DNA of 64,000 nucleotides from Rhizobium sp. FKL33 (GTDB taxonomy: Bacteria > Pseudomonadota > Alphaproteobacteria > Rhizobiales > Rhizobiaceae). The stretch is taken from contig NZ_STFX01000010.1 of NCBI RefSeq assembly GCF_005222915.1, forward strand, positions 62,001-126,000. The letters are read 5' to 3'. This document shows, one piece after another, positions 33,946 to 44,200 of this stretch (the first letter of the stretch is position 1; every line of letters begins with the position of its first letter). The position numbers and the translations under genes are program-made. The notes under the pieces were generated by a model. It had not been told where the DNA came from, searched no databases, and saw only the letters and a program-made list of their open reading frames with translations.

Positions 33946-36900
33946 ATGGGGGCACGTGGATTTACGATACCGGCACTGTTGGGTGGGGCGCTGATCAGCG
34001 CGTCGTGTCTCACTGTGCTCGCCGATCCGCTCCCCAGACCACCACCCGCAGCCGGCGCCGTCATCGCCCGCAAAAGCGGCGAAGAAGTCCGCTTTATCGA
34101 CGCGTCGCAATGGCGCTTTGTCGATGTCAAACAGGACCTGCTGGCCGGCGACGTGTTGCGCACCAATGCCGTGGGCCAACTCGCGATCCTGTTTTCCGAT
34201 CGCACGCAGATCCGGCTTGGCCGCAACTCCTCGCTGGTGGTCAAGAAGCTCGCCGCGTCCGACGCCGAGGAGACGGTGTTCGAACTGCAATCTGGCTCTA
34301 TCTGGGCGCGTGCCGAGCGCGGCGGCTCCAGCGTGAAGGTGGAAACCCCCGCAGCAACCGCCGCCATTCGCGGCACCGACTGGACGATGACGGTCGCCGG
34401 ATCCCGCACCGCGCTGCGCGTGCTCGATGGCCGCGTCTCGCTCAGCAATCCCCAGGGTTCGGTCGATGTGGCGCAGGGACAGGCGGCGGCGGCGACGATT
34501 GGGCAGGCGCCGGAGATGCTGGCGATCGTCGATTCCGACGACCGGGAACAGATGCTGTTCTATCTGCCGCGTCGCGAACCCTTCGAACGGATGTCGCCCA
34601 CATTCGGCCGGCCGGTGGAGGTCCGTCGCACGATCACCGCCATCTCCGAGAAAGACGCCGCCGCGCGTAGCGTCGAAGAGTGGGTCTCCCTGGTCGAGGG
34701 ACAGTTGCGGCTCGACGGCGTTCTGGCGGCGGAGCAGACGCTGGCCAGTCTCGACGACAGCAAATTCAGCCACAGTCAGCGCGCCCGACTGACGCTGGTC
34801 AGGGCGATCATCGCCGGCTTCAAGAGCGATTATAAGACCTCCGCCCGCCTGTTTGCCGAAGCGAAGCCGGGGCTCGACAAACGCCGGCAGGGGATTGCGC
34901 TCTATGGCGGCTATTATGCGCGGACACTCGCCGATCCAAACCATGTCGAGCCACTGCCGACTGCCGTGGATAGCCCTGAAGCGGCGTTCCTGCGCGCCTA
35001 TGCGCTCGGGTTTCTGAAGGATCTCAAGTCGACGATCGCGGAATTCAAGAGCGCGGAAAAACGTTTTCCCGACGATCCCGTGCTTCCCGCCTATCGGGCC
35101 TGGATCGCGCTGCTTCTCAATGACCGGGAACAACTCCGCGAAGCAACGGAGCGTGCTCTCGACCTCGATCCAGACGACCCCGTAGCGCTTGAAGTGTCCG
35201 CTCATTACCTCTGGAGCATTCAAGGCGATTTGAAGGGGGCTTTGGCTCACGCTAGATATGCTGCCGAAGTGGAGCCTGGCTCCTCGTCCACTTGGAACCA
35301 AATAGGCGGGATCCAATCAGAACTGGGCGGCATACGAGAGGCGGAAGCTGCATTTCGCAGATCCCTAGCTATCGATCCACAAAGCGTAGCAGCTTTTACC
35401 AATCTCGCGATTTTCTATCTCGATCTGGATCGTGTGAACGACGCGAAGCCCCTGATCGACAAAGCGTTGTCGCTGGATCCCGGTTTCTCTCCCGCGCTCG
35501 TTGCCCGTGGCCGATACTTTCTGCAGACCGGTAAAGCGGATCTCGGCGTCGAGGATCTCTTCGCCGGGTCGGTGACAGACCCCGGCTATGCTCAGGCCCA
35601 GCTTGGTCTTGCGGCGGCCCAATATCAGAAAGGCGATCGCGTCGCCGCCGATCAGGCGCTCGACAACGCCGAACGGCTCGACAGCAATGATCCGGTGGTG
35701 TCTGCCCTGAGAGCGCGCATGGCGCTCGATGATTATGACTCCGTCAACGCCATCCGCTACGCTCGCGACTATGTTCGCCTGTCCCGTGCGAGAGGCGGCT
35801 ACTACGGGGCGCTTGGCGCCAATCAGGAATCCGGATCGACGCTCAATGACGCCTTCCGCTTCCAGGGGCTGAACGCCTGGGCGGAATACTATTCAGACGC
35901 TGTGTTCGATCCCTTCTCCGGCTCTGCGCTGATCGACCAGTCCCTGCGCGGCAGCCCGCCCGGTTATTTCACCAACTATTCTTATGGCGTCGATATCGTC
36001 CAGAACGCCACGACGGTACGCTCCGCCTCCACGCTGTTCCAGGGGCTGTTGCTGGAGCCGAGCATGCTGTCGGGTCCGATCGTGCATCCGCAGGTTCTTC
36101 GCGCGCCGTTCATCGAGACCTCGATCGGCGCTGGCGTGGCGGTGTCCGGTTCAAATGTCGGACCGGTGGTGAATGCCGAAGTGCAGGCCTTCTCCAATTC
36201 CACGATTCCGCTCAGCGTCTACGCCAATTTCGATTGGGAGCGGACGACGGACGACCGGACCGTGGGCGATACCGGCTCCATTGCCTCCACGAGCGAACTG
36301 GGCAGCGGTCTGCTTTATGTCACGGCGAGCCCCACGACCTATGATCGGGTGGTTGGATTTTTCAATCTGGCGAGGGAAAATCAGGATTACCTGCGACTGG
36401 CGCGCGACAGCAATCCTGCAGATTCCGATATCCATGGCGATGGCAAGGCCATCGTAGCTGGTCTGGGTTGGAGCCACACGCTGGCCTATCACGACGTCGT
36501 CAACGCCGCGCTTTTTTACACCAAGGCCAGAGGAGACATCGCGCAAACTGACAATTATCTACAACTTCCTGACCTGCCCTCGCCATATCCCGTTTTGAGC
36601 GACCAGTCTGTCAAACAAGAAACTCTGCTCGGCTCTGTAGGGCGTACGGTCGAAACCGGGGACGTGACATGGCTTTATGGAGTGGAAGCCGGCTGGCAGA
36701 CGCAAAATACGCAGTTTGCGTACAGCGAATTGGAAGATCCGAGCACAAACTTTCAACTCGCCTCCAGCGGCGACAAGATGATTGGTCGCGCCTATCTCGA
36801 CGTCCTGCACGACTTCGCGCCCGGCTGGAAAGCGGAATATGGCGTAACGGCTTCGATGTTAGGTGGGGGCGAGGATGGCGCTCGAAGGCTCGATCCCCGC

Positions 36901-37596
36901 GCAGGTCTTGCCTGGGAACCGGTCGATGGCCAATGGCTTCGTCTCGGCTATCTCGGCGAAAGCTTCGAATTCACCACGCCGTCGCTTTCGCCATCTGGCG
37001 TGGTCGGGTTGCAATCGGCGCAAGTTCCCATCGATTCCAATGGCGGCGTCGATACGCTAGCGGCGCGATGGGATGCAGAGTGGACGCCGAATGTCTTCTC
37101 CTCCGTGGAATATCAGCATCAGGACATCGAGGATTTCTTTGTATTGGTCCCAGGCCGGAATTTCGGCGTGTCGGTGTCTGAGGGGGCGTCCGACCGCCTG
37201 AGCGCCACCGCCAATCTGGCCTTGAGCGGTGGGCTCGGCCTGTCCGCCACCGCAATCCGGACCTGGTCGGAAAACCAGGATCCGCTTTCGCGCAACGAAG
37301 GCGACCGCATGCCGTTCATGCCCTCCTGGGCGGGACAGGTGGCGGCGACCTGGGTCAATGAAAACAATCTTCGTCTGACTGTGGCGGGCAATTATCTCGG
37401 CCAACGCATCGATGGGGCGGGCGCCACGCTCGACGATGTCTGGACGCTCGACGCCGGCCTGACATGGGAGCCTTTCGGCAAGCGCTATTCCCTGGAGCTC
37501 TCGGCCTACAATATTCTCGACGCTGATTTCGAAATTTCCGACGGCGTGCCCGGTTGGGGTCCTTCCTTCCGCGGCATGTTCAAGGCTCGTTTCTGA
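33946..37596 (+). CDS. FecR-domain / TPR / outer-membrane beta-barrel protein
   Basis: 1216 residues. Signal peptide (about 1-26). Residues about 40-170 are a FecR domain (GEEVRFIDASQWRFVDVKQ, GDVLRTNAVGQLAILFSDR, VETPAATAAIRGTDWTMTV). About 350-600 are TPR repeats (ALEVSAHYLWSIQGDLKGAL, WNQIGGIQSELGGIREAEAA). About 640 to the end alternates as a beta-barrel, ending FRGMFKARF with terminal Phe as in outer-membrane proteins. The FecR domain normally senses or binds in the periplasm; here it is joined to a probable barrel without a membrane helix, so the protein should be anchored in the outer membrane with FecR and TPR parts in the periplasm. Its stop overlaps the start of a CHASE2 cyclase (TGATG), arguing for one sensory system. 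Some segments (about 35200-35420 and 36540-36900) use rarer codons. Confidence 0.75.
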   Translation: MGARGFTIPALLGGALISASCLTVLADPLPRPPPAAGAVIARKSGEEVRFIDASQWRFVDVKQDLLAGDVLRTNAVGQLAILFSDRTQIRLGRNSSLVVKKLAASDAEETVFELQSGSIWARAERGGSSVKVETPAATAAIRGTDWTMTVAGSRTALRVLDGRVSLSNPQGSVDVAQGQAAAATIGQAPEMLAIVDSDDREQMLFYLPRREPFERMSPTFGRPVEVRRTITAISEKDAAARSVEEWVSLVEGQLRLDGVLAAEQTLASLDDSKFSHSQRARLTLVRAIIAGFKSDYKTSARLFAEAKPGLDKRRQGIALYGGYYARTLADPNHVEPLPTAVDSPEAAFLRAYALGFLKDLKSTIAEFKSAEKRFPDDPVLPAYRAWIALLLNDREQLREATERALDLDPDDPVALEVSAHYLWSIQGDLKGALAHARYAAEVEPGSSSTWNQIGGIQSELGGIREAEAAFRRSLAIDPQSVAAFTNLAIFYLDLDRVNDAKPLIDKALSLDPGFSPALVARGRYFLQTGKADLGVEDLFAGSVTDPGYAQAQLGLAAAQYQKGDRVAADQALDNAERLDSNDPVVSALRARMALDDYDSVNAIRYARDYVRLSRARGGYYGALGANQESGSTLNDAFRFQGLNAWAEYYSDAVFDPFSGSALIDQSLRGSPPGYFTNYSYGVDIVQNATTVRSASTLFQGLLLEPSMLSGPIVHPQVLRAPFIETSIGAGVAVSGSNVGPVVNAEVQAFSNSTIPLSVYANFDWERTTDDRTVGDTGSIASTSELGSGLLYVTASPTTYDRVVGFFNLARENQDYLRLARDSNPADSDIHGDGKAIVAGLGWSHTLAYHDVVNAALFYTKARGDIAQTDNYLQLPDLPSPYPVLSDQSVKQETLLGSVGRTVETGDVTWLYGVEAGWQTQNTQFAYSELEDPSTNFQLASSGDKMIGRAYLDVLHDFAPGWKAEYGVTASMLGGGEDGARRLDPRAGLAWEPVDGQWLRLGYLGESFEFTTPSLSPSGVVGLQSAQVPIDSNGGVDTLAARWDAEWTPNVFSSVEYQHQDIEDFFVLVPGRNFGVSVSEGASDRLSATANLALSGGLGLSATAIRTWSENQDPLSRNEGDRMPFMPSWAGQVAATWVNENNLRLTVAGNYLGQRIDGAGATLDDVWTLDAGLTWEPFGKRYSLELSAYNILDADFEISDGVPGWGPSFRGMFKARF

Positions 37597-39569
37597 TGCC
37601 GACATGGGCCGAAGGCTGGCGGCGATGGCGCGGCTTTGGCGGACGACGAGGGCAGATCGCCCTGTTGTCAGCGCTTTTATTTGTCGCCGTCGCCGGTCTC
37701 GCGCGGCTGCCTTTCTGGCCGCTGGTCGATTATCGCGCCTTCGACTATCTCTCCACCATCGGCGCGCCGCCGCTGCCGGAGGATGCGCCTATCGTGGTCG
37801 CCATCGACGAGCCGTCGCTGGCCGACATCAACCAACGCTGGCCCTGGCCGCGCAGTCTGCATGGTCGGCTTATCGAAGCTCTGCGGGCGGGCGGCGCCAA
37901 AGCCATCGGCTTCGATATCGTCTTTTCCGAGCCCTCCACCGAAGCGGAAGACGCCGCCTTTGAAAATGCGCTGGGACCAGATGTGGTGCTCGCCGCCGAT
38001 GAATCGCTCGTGACCGCCGATCAGGCCGATCAGTTGATCCGCGCGATGCCGTTGCAGCGATTCTCCGATCGCGGCGCTTTCGCCGGCGTCGCCTCGGTCG
38101 CGCTCGGCCGCGATGGGGTGCTCCGCGAAGCGCCCTCCTATCCCGACGGCTTCGCCGCCATGCTCGCCAAGGCGGCCGACGATGCTTCCGACACGCCTGA
38201 GGCAGGCCGCCTGATCCAGGTGTTCGGCGGCCCGCGCAGCTACCAGACGATCTCTTATTATCAGGCGCTTGATCCAGACAATTTCCTGCCGCCCGGTCTG
38301 CTCAACGACCGTGTCGTCGTCGTCGGGCTCAGCCTGCAGAACGCCCCGACGCTCGACAGCGGCGGCGCCGACGCTTTCGCCACGGCGCATACGGTGCATG
38401 ACGGGCGGCTGACTGCGGGGGCGGAAATCCAGGCGACGATCTTCGACAACCTCCGCCATTCCCTGTCGATCCGCGACGGCTCGGACGCGCTGCGGTTGGG
38501 ACTGCTCCTCTTCGTTGCGATCGCTTCGGCTCTCATCGTTTCGACCAATTCCGGCTGGCAGGGTTTCGGCGTTGGTCTGGCGTTGATCAGCGCCGTTTTC
38601 GTCGCGACCTGGTTCATGCTGCGCTTCGGCCGGTTGTTCATTTCACCGATGCCGTCGCTGGCGGCCTTCATCGCCATTCATGCAGGGCAAGCCATGATCG
38701 ACTACGCGCAGGAGCGCAAATCGCGCCAGCGCATCACCAAGGCTTTTGCGCACTATCTCGCGCCGGAATTGGTGCACCAACTGGCGCGTGACCCGTCTCG
38801 GCTGAGGCTCGGCGGCGAAAAGCGCGATCTCTCCATCCTATTCTGTGATGTGCGCGGCTTCACCACCATCGCCGAGCAGCTCAAGGACGATCCGGAACAG
38901 CTGACCACCCTGATCAACCGCCTGCTGACCCCGCTTTCGGACATCGTGCTGGCGCGCGGCGGCACGATCGACAAATATATCGGCGATTGCCTGATGGCGT
39001 TCTGGAACGCGCCGCTGGAGTCGCCCGACCACGCTTTTCTTTCGGTGTCGGCGGCGCTGGATATGCTGGACGCCATGGATGCGCTCAACCGCACGCTGGA
39101 GGCGGACGCTCGGGCGCATGGCCGGCGGCATTTTCCGCTCCGCATCGGTGTCGGCGTCAATACGGGCGATTGCGTCGTCGGCAATATGGGGTCGACGGCG
39201 CGCTTCGACTATTCGGTGCTGGGCGACGCGGTCAATCTCGCCTCCCGCCTCGAAGGGGCCTCAAAGCTCTACGACGTGCCGCTTCTGATCGGCCCGGAGA
39301 CGGCTCGCATCATCGGCGACAGATTGGCTGTGTTCGAGCTCGGTCGGATCGTCGTCAAGGGCAAGACCGAGGAAGCGCCCGTGTTCACCGTTCTGCGCGC
39401 AGCGTCTGCTTCCGTTCGCGCCCGCCATCGGGAGCTTCTCGACGCCTTTTACTGCGGCGATAACGCCGGGGCGCAACAGCTGGCCGTGACGCTTGCCGCG
39501 GATAATCCGGCGCTTGCCGGTTATTATGCACGGTTCGATGTGATCGCGGGTGATGAGAATCCGTTATAG
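37596..39569 (+). CDS. CHASE2-domain adenylate/guanylate cyclase
   Basis: 657 residues from ATG 37596, sharing TGATG with the upstream gene; the longer frame to 37554 lies inside that gene. One N-terminal helix, a periplasmic CHASE2 domain (about 55-290, with IVVAIDEPSLADINQRWPWP), three helices (about 300-375), and a class III cyclase catalytic domain (about 410-600). Metal-binding Asp418 (FCDVRGF) and Asp464 (KYIGDCLMAFW), and the DYSVLGDAVNLASRLE motif, are present, so it should be active; the Lys460 position is typical of adenylate cyclases. CHASE2 binds an extracellular cue. Coupling to a FecR/TPR/barrel protein suggests that signal or assembly state from the cell surface is converted to cAMP. 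Confidence 0.88.
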   Translation: MPTWAEGWRRWRGFGGRRGQIALLSALLFVAVAGLARLPFWPLVDYRAFDYLSTIGAPPLPEDAPIVVAIDEPSLADINQRWPWPRSLHGRLIEALRAGGAKAIGFDIVFSEPSTEAEDAAFENALGPDVVLAADESLVTADQADQLIRAMPLQRFSDRGAFAGVASVALGRDGVLREAPSYPDGFAAMLAKAADDASDTPEAGRLIQVFGGPRSYQTISYYQALDPDNFLPPGLLNDRVVVVGLSLQNAPTLDSGGADAFATAHTVHDGRLTAGAEIQATIFDNLRHSLSIRDGSDALRLGLLLFVAIASALIVSTNSGWQGFGVGLALISAVFVATWFMLRFGRLFISPMPSLAAFIAIHAGQAMIDYAQERKSRQRITKAFAHYLAPELVHQLARDPSRLRLGGEKRDLSILFCDVRGFTTIAEQLKDDPEQLTTLINRLLTPLSDIVLARGGTIDKYIGDCLMAFWNAPLESPDHAFLSVSAALDMLDAMDALNRTLEADARAHGRRHFPLRIGVGVNTGDCVVGNMGSTARFDYSVLGDAVNLASRLEGASKLYDVPLLIGPETARIIGDRLAVFELGRIVVKGKTEEAPVFTVLRAASASVRARHRELLDAFYCGDNAGAQQLAVTLAADNPALAGYYARFDVIAGDENPL

Positions 39570-40088
39570 CATCCTGATGCGCTGAAGCACGTTCTCCACG
39601 ATTTCTTCGACCGGCGAAGTTCCATCCACCCGGACATGCCGTTCGGGGGCCTGCGGCCGCTCCAGCGTCGCGAACTGGCTGTCGACGAGGCTTGCGGGCA
39701 TGAAATGCCCCGGACGATGAGACACCCTCTCAAACGAGGTTTCGCGGCTGATGTCGAGGAAAACGAAGATCAGGTCGGGCGCGTGCTGGCGCAAAGCTTC
39801 GCGGTACTTCTTTTTGAGGGCGGAACAGGTGGTCACGGTCGAGCGACCCTTGGCGAGATTGCTGTCGAGAGCCCGTCCGATGCTTTCCAGCCAGCCGACG
39901 CGATCCTCGTCGGTCAGAGGCTCGCCCCTGGACATTTTCGCGACATTCTCCGCGGGATGCAGCGCGTCGCCTTCGATGAAGTCAGCGTCGAGCGCCACCG
40001 CCAAGGCTTCGGCGACGGTGGTCTTGCCGCAGCCGGACACGCCCATGACATTGATGGCGATGGGCTTGCTCGCATCGCTTTGGGTCAT
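39564..40088 (-). CDS. gntK: Gluconokinase
   Basis: 174 residues, normal for GntK. P-loop GVSGCGKTTVAEALAVALD at about 14-32, then FIEGDALHPAENVAKMSRGEPLTDEDRVGWL, the family hallmark, and the later RETSFERVSHRPGHFMPASLVDSQFATLE. Phosphorylates D-gluconate to 6-phosphogluconate for the pentose-phosphate or Entner-Doudoroff pathway. A lone gene, overlapping the cyclase gene end by 6 nt on the opposite strand. No other gluconate gene is present. Confidence 0.92.
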   Translation of the reverse strand: MTQSDASKPIAINVMGVSGCGKTTVAEALAVALDADFIEGDALHPAENVAKMSRGEPLTDEDRVGWLESIGRALDSNLAKGRSTVTTCSALKKKYREALRQHAPDLIFVFLDISRETSFERVSHRPGHFMPASLVDSQFATLERPQAPERHVRVDGTSPVEEIVENVLQRIRML

Positions 40089-40272
40089 GTGCCGTCTCTC
40101 CCTGTCGCCTCAGCTGCTTGGTCATCGCCCAGATGAAATGTGTCGCCCGGCAAGGGGTTCCCAATAGCACGGTCCGAAACACGAATGAAACCATGCCCAT
40201 CGATTTAGTCCGAAGCCGAATCGGGAAATCTTTCGCAGCTGCGAAAGACAATGCGCCTCCAAGGGAACCAAA

Positions 40273-41220
40273 ATGAAAAAGACCACCCACCAGCCCGTCG
40301 ACGCCGCCGAAGTGCCGCGCTTTGCCGGTCATGCCACCTTCATGCGCCTGCCGGCGGTTCCCACCGCCGAAGGGCTCGATATCGCGCTGGTCGGCATTCC
40401 CTGGGATGGCGGCACGACCAATCGGGCAGGCGCGCGCCATGGACCGCGCGAAATGCGCAACCAGTCGAGCCTGATGCGCCGCATCCATCATGTCTCCAAG
40501 ATCGCGCCTTTCGACCTTGCCAACGTGGCGGATGTCGGCGACGTCTCGGTCAATCCGATTGATCTGATGGACGGGCTGAAGCGCATCGAGGACGGCATCG
40601 CCTCGATCGTGGCTGCCGGCGCTATCCCGCTTGCGGCGGGCGGCGATCATCTGACCACGCTACCGTCGCTCCGCGCGGTGGCGAAGAGCCGTCCTGTCGG
40701 AATGATCCATTTCGACGCCCATTCCGACACCAACGACACCTATTTCGGCGGCAATCGCTTCACCCATGGCACGCCCTTCCGCCGCGCCATCGAAGAAGGT
40801 CTGCTCGACTCCAAGCGGATCGTGCAGATCGGCATTCGCGGCTCCAACTACGAGCTTCACGAGCACGGCTGGGCGCTCGAGCAGGGCATCCGCATCATCT
40901 ATATGGAGGAATTCGTCCGCCGCGGCGTCGAGGATGTGATGGCCGAGGCGCGCGAGATCGTCGGCGCCCAGCCGATTTACGTCACCTTCGACATTGATTG
41001 CATCGATCCCTCGCAGGCTCCCGGCACCGGCACGCCGGAGATCGGCGGCTTCACCACCCGCGAAGCTCAGGCGCTGGTCCGCCTGCTCGAAGGGCTCGAC
41101 ATCGTCGGCGCTGACGTTGTCGAGGTCGCCCCACCCTTCGATATCGGCGGCATGACCGCGCTTGCCGGCGCGACCATGATGTTCGAACTGCTCTGCGTGA
41201 TCGCCGCAAAATTTCGCTGA
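40273..41220 (+). CDS. Ureohydrolase (agmatinase / guanidino-acid hydrolase family)
   Basis: 315 residues, start after AAGGGAACC. Binuclear manganese motifs of the arginase family are complete: GGDHLTTLP, HFDAHSDTNDT and TFDIDCIDPSQAPGTGTPEIGG. The last one, with GTGTPE, is characteristic of agmatinase, guanidinobutyrase and related guanidino hydrolases rather than arginase. It removes urea from a guanidino compound. Its neighbour on the opposite strand is putA, so it may feed the arginine/proline degradation routes. A formiminoglutamase role was considered because hut genes are in the same window, but they lie 20 kb away and HutF provides a different route. Substrate uncertain. Confidence 0.8.
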   Translation: MKKTTHQPVDAAEVPRFAGHATFMRLPAVPTAEGLDIALVGIPWDGGTTNRAGARHGPREMRNQSSLMRRIHHVSKIAPFDLANVADVGDVSVNPIDLMDGLKRIEDGIASIVAAGAIPLAAGGDHLTTLPSLRAVAKSRPVGMIHFDAHSDTNDTYFGGNRFTHGTPFRRAIEEGLLDSKRIVQIGIRGSNYELHEHGWALEQGIRIIYMEEFVRRGVEDVMAEAREIVGAQPIYVTFDIDCIDPSQAPGTGTPEIGGFTTREAQALVRLLEGLDIVGADVVEVAPPFDIGGMTALAGATMMFELLCVIAAKFR

Positions 41221-41231
41221 GAGGCGAAACG

Positions 41232-44200
41232 TCAGCCGATGGTCATCAGGCTGGCGTTTCCGCCTGCAGCGGCGGTGTTGATCGAGGTCGAGACCTCTTC
41301 GAGCAGCCAGTTCAGGCAATAGGCGTCGGCATCGCTGGCGACAGCCTCGCTCGACGCCGCCTGTATCAGCACCAGCGGGCCGGGGAGATCGGCGATGCGG
41401 CGGCTGACCTCGGTGATCCTGCCGGCGTCGCCTTCGACCAGCGCGCCCGAGAAGGGACCAGCGGCTGCCCAGTTGCTCGCCCAGACGAGACGGCCGGACA
41501 GACTCTGCGGCAGATCCTTCAGGTGGTCGCCAAGCCCGGCGTCCTTGTCGATGACGGCCGTGTTGCCAGTGGCGAGCGCCGCCGCCAACTGGCGATAGAG
41601 CCCGGTTCGGCTAACCGGGGCCAGCAGAATTTTGCCGCGCGGATGCAGCGCATAAAGGTTGCGTTCGCCGACAGGGCCGTCGAGTTCGGTCTCGAAACCA
41701 AGCGCCGAACGGCTGCCAAGCGTGCGGGCGAACTCCGCTTCATCTTCATGCCCCAGCGCGTCGAGCCAGGAGGCGAAGTCGCGCAATGCCGGATCGCTAT
41801 GGGCCGAACTCACCTGCGGCGGGGCCGGGGCCTTCTCCACCAGACGGCCGAGATAGAGCGGACCGCCGGCCTTGGGGCTAGTTCCCGACAGGCCGCGACC
41901 GCCGAAGGGCTGCACGCCAACGACGGCGCCGATGACGTTGCGGTTGACATAGATATTGCCGACGCGAACGCGGCTCGTCACATGCGCGATGGTTTCGTCG
42001 AGGCGGGTATGCAGGCCGAAGGTCAGCCCATAGCCGGTGGCGTTGATGGCGTCGAGCAGTCGGTCGAGATCCTTGCGACGGTAACGGATGACATGCAGCA
42101 CCGGGCCGAACACTTCGCGCTTAAGGTCGGCGATCGACTTGATCTCGATGATCGTGGGGGCGACGAACGTCCCCTTATCCGTATCGGCCCCCAGCAGCAG
42201 CCGCTCGACCTTGCAGCCGAGCGCGGTCATGCGCTCGACATGCGCCTCAATAATTGACTTGGCCTTGGCATTGATCACAGGGCCGATATCGACGGCGAGC
42301 CTGTCGGTGGAGCCGATGCTCAGTTCGTTCAATGCGCCCTTCAGCATGGTCAGCGTGCGGTCGGCGATATCCTCCTGCAGGCAGAGCACGCGCAACGCCG
42401 AGCAGCGCTGGCCGGCGCTGTCGAAGGCCGAGGCGATGACGTCGGCGACCACCTGTTCGGCGAGCGCCGAGGAATCGACGATCATCGCATTCTGGCCGCC
42501 GGTTTCCGCGATCAGCGGGATCGGGCGGCCAGATTTCGACAGCCGCCCGGCAAGATTGGACTGAATGAGGCGGGCGACTTCGGTCGAGCCGGTGAACATG
42601 ACGCCGGCGGTCTCTGGCGCGGCGATCAGCGCACCGCCAAGCTCCCCGCCGCCGGGTGCGAGTTGCAGGGCAGAGACGGGAACCCCGGCTTCATGCAGGA
42701 TCTTGACGCTTTCGGCGGCGATCAACGGCGTATCTGGCGCGGGCTTGGCGACCACCGGGTTGCCGGCGACAAGCGCCGCCGCCACCTGTCCAGTGAAGAT
42801 CGCCAGCGGGAAATTCCAGGGGCTGATGCAGACGATCGGGCCGAGCGGCAGATGCGCAGGTCCCAGAGTGCGGCGCGCCTGTTCCGCATAATAGCGCAGG
42901 AAATCGATCGCTTCGCGCACTTCGCCGATGGCGTTGGGCGCGGATTTGCCGGCTTCGCGAATGATGACGCCTATCAGCGTTTCGATCCGCGCTTGCATCA
43001 TGTCTGCGACGCGATCGATGCAGGCGGCGCGTTCTGCGGGCGGGGTTGCGGCCCAGCCTTCTGCGCCCTGTGCGGCGGCGGCCATCACCGCGCCGGCGTC
43101 GTCTGCCGCGAGTTCAGTGACATGGCCCACCACATCGGCATGATTGGCGGGATTGAGAACCAGCCGCGTCGTTCCGCGCGCGTCGACGCCCGACAGGATC
43201 GGTTCGGCGAACCAGCCGGTCGAAACGGTCGCCTTCAGCGACGCCGACAGCTGTTCCAGCGTCGTTTCATTTGAGAGGTCGAGACCAGCTGAATTGCGGC
43301 GCGCTCCGAACAGATCGGCGGGCGCGGCGATTTTGTCATGCTGGCTGCCGACAACAGGCATCGCTTTGACGATGTCGACAGGGTCGGCGACCAGATCGTC
43401 GATCGAGACATTCGTATCGGCAATGCGGTTCACGAAGGAAGAGTTGGCGCCGTTCTCCAGCAGACGCCGAACGAGATAGGCGAGCAGCGTCTCATGCGTG
43501 CCGACAGGCGCATAGATGCGGCAGGGACGGTCGAGCTTGTCGGCGCCGACGACTTCCTCATAAAGCGGTTCGCCCATGCCATGCAGGCACTGGAACTCAT
43601 ATTTGCCGACATGGAAATCCGGGCCGGCCATATGGAGGATGGTCGAGAGTGTCTGCGCGTTGTGCGTGGCGAATTGCGGGAAGATCACGTCGGTCGCCGC
43701 CAGAAGCTTGCGGGCGCAGGCGATGTAGGAGACGTCGGTGTAGATCTTGCGGGTGAAAACCGGAAAGCCATCGAGACCGTCGAGTTGCGCGCGTTTGATC
43801 TCGGCGTCCCAATAGGCGCCCTTGACCAGACGCACCATGATGCGGCGACGCGAACGGCGGGCGAGATCGATGATATAATCAAGCACATAGGGGCAGCGCT
43901 TGCCATAGGCCTGCACCACGAAGCCCATGCCGTTCCAGCCCGACAGCGCCTCGTCGAGGCAGAGTTCTTCGAGCAGATCGAGCGAGAGCTCCAGGCGATC
44001 TGCTTCCTCGGCGTCGATATTGAGGCCGATGTCATAGCGCTTGGCGAGCGCGGCGAGCGCCTTCACCTTGCCGAGCAACTCGCTCATCACCCGCGCCGCC
44101 TGGGCGCGGGAATAGCGCGGATGGAGCGCCGACAGCTTGATGGAAATGCCCGGCCCTTCATAGACGCCGCGGCCGACGGCGGCCTTGCCGATAGCGTGAA

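Noticed and set aside
40273-41220. Reading the ureohydrolase as the HutG formiminoglutamase of the hut pathway
   Set aside because: The hut genes are 18 kb away and include HutF, which uses a different final step; GTGTPE fits guanidino hydrolases.
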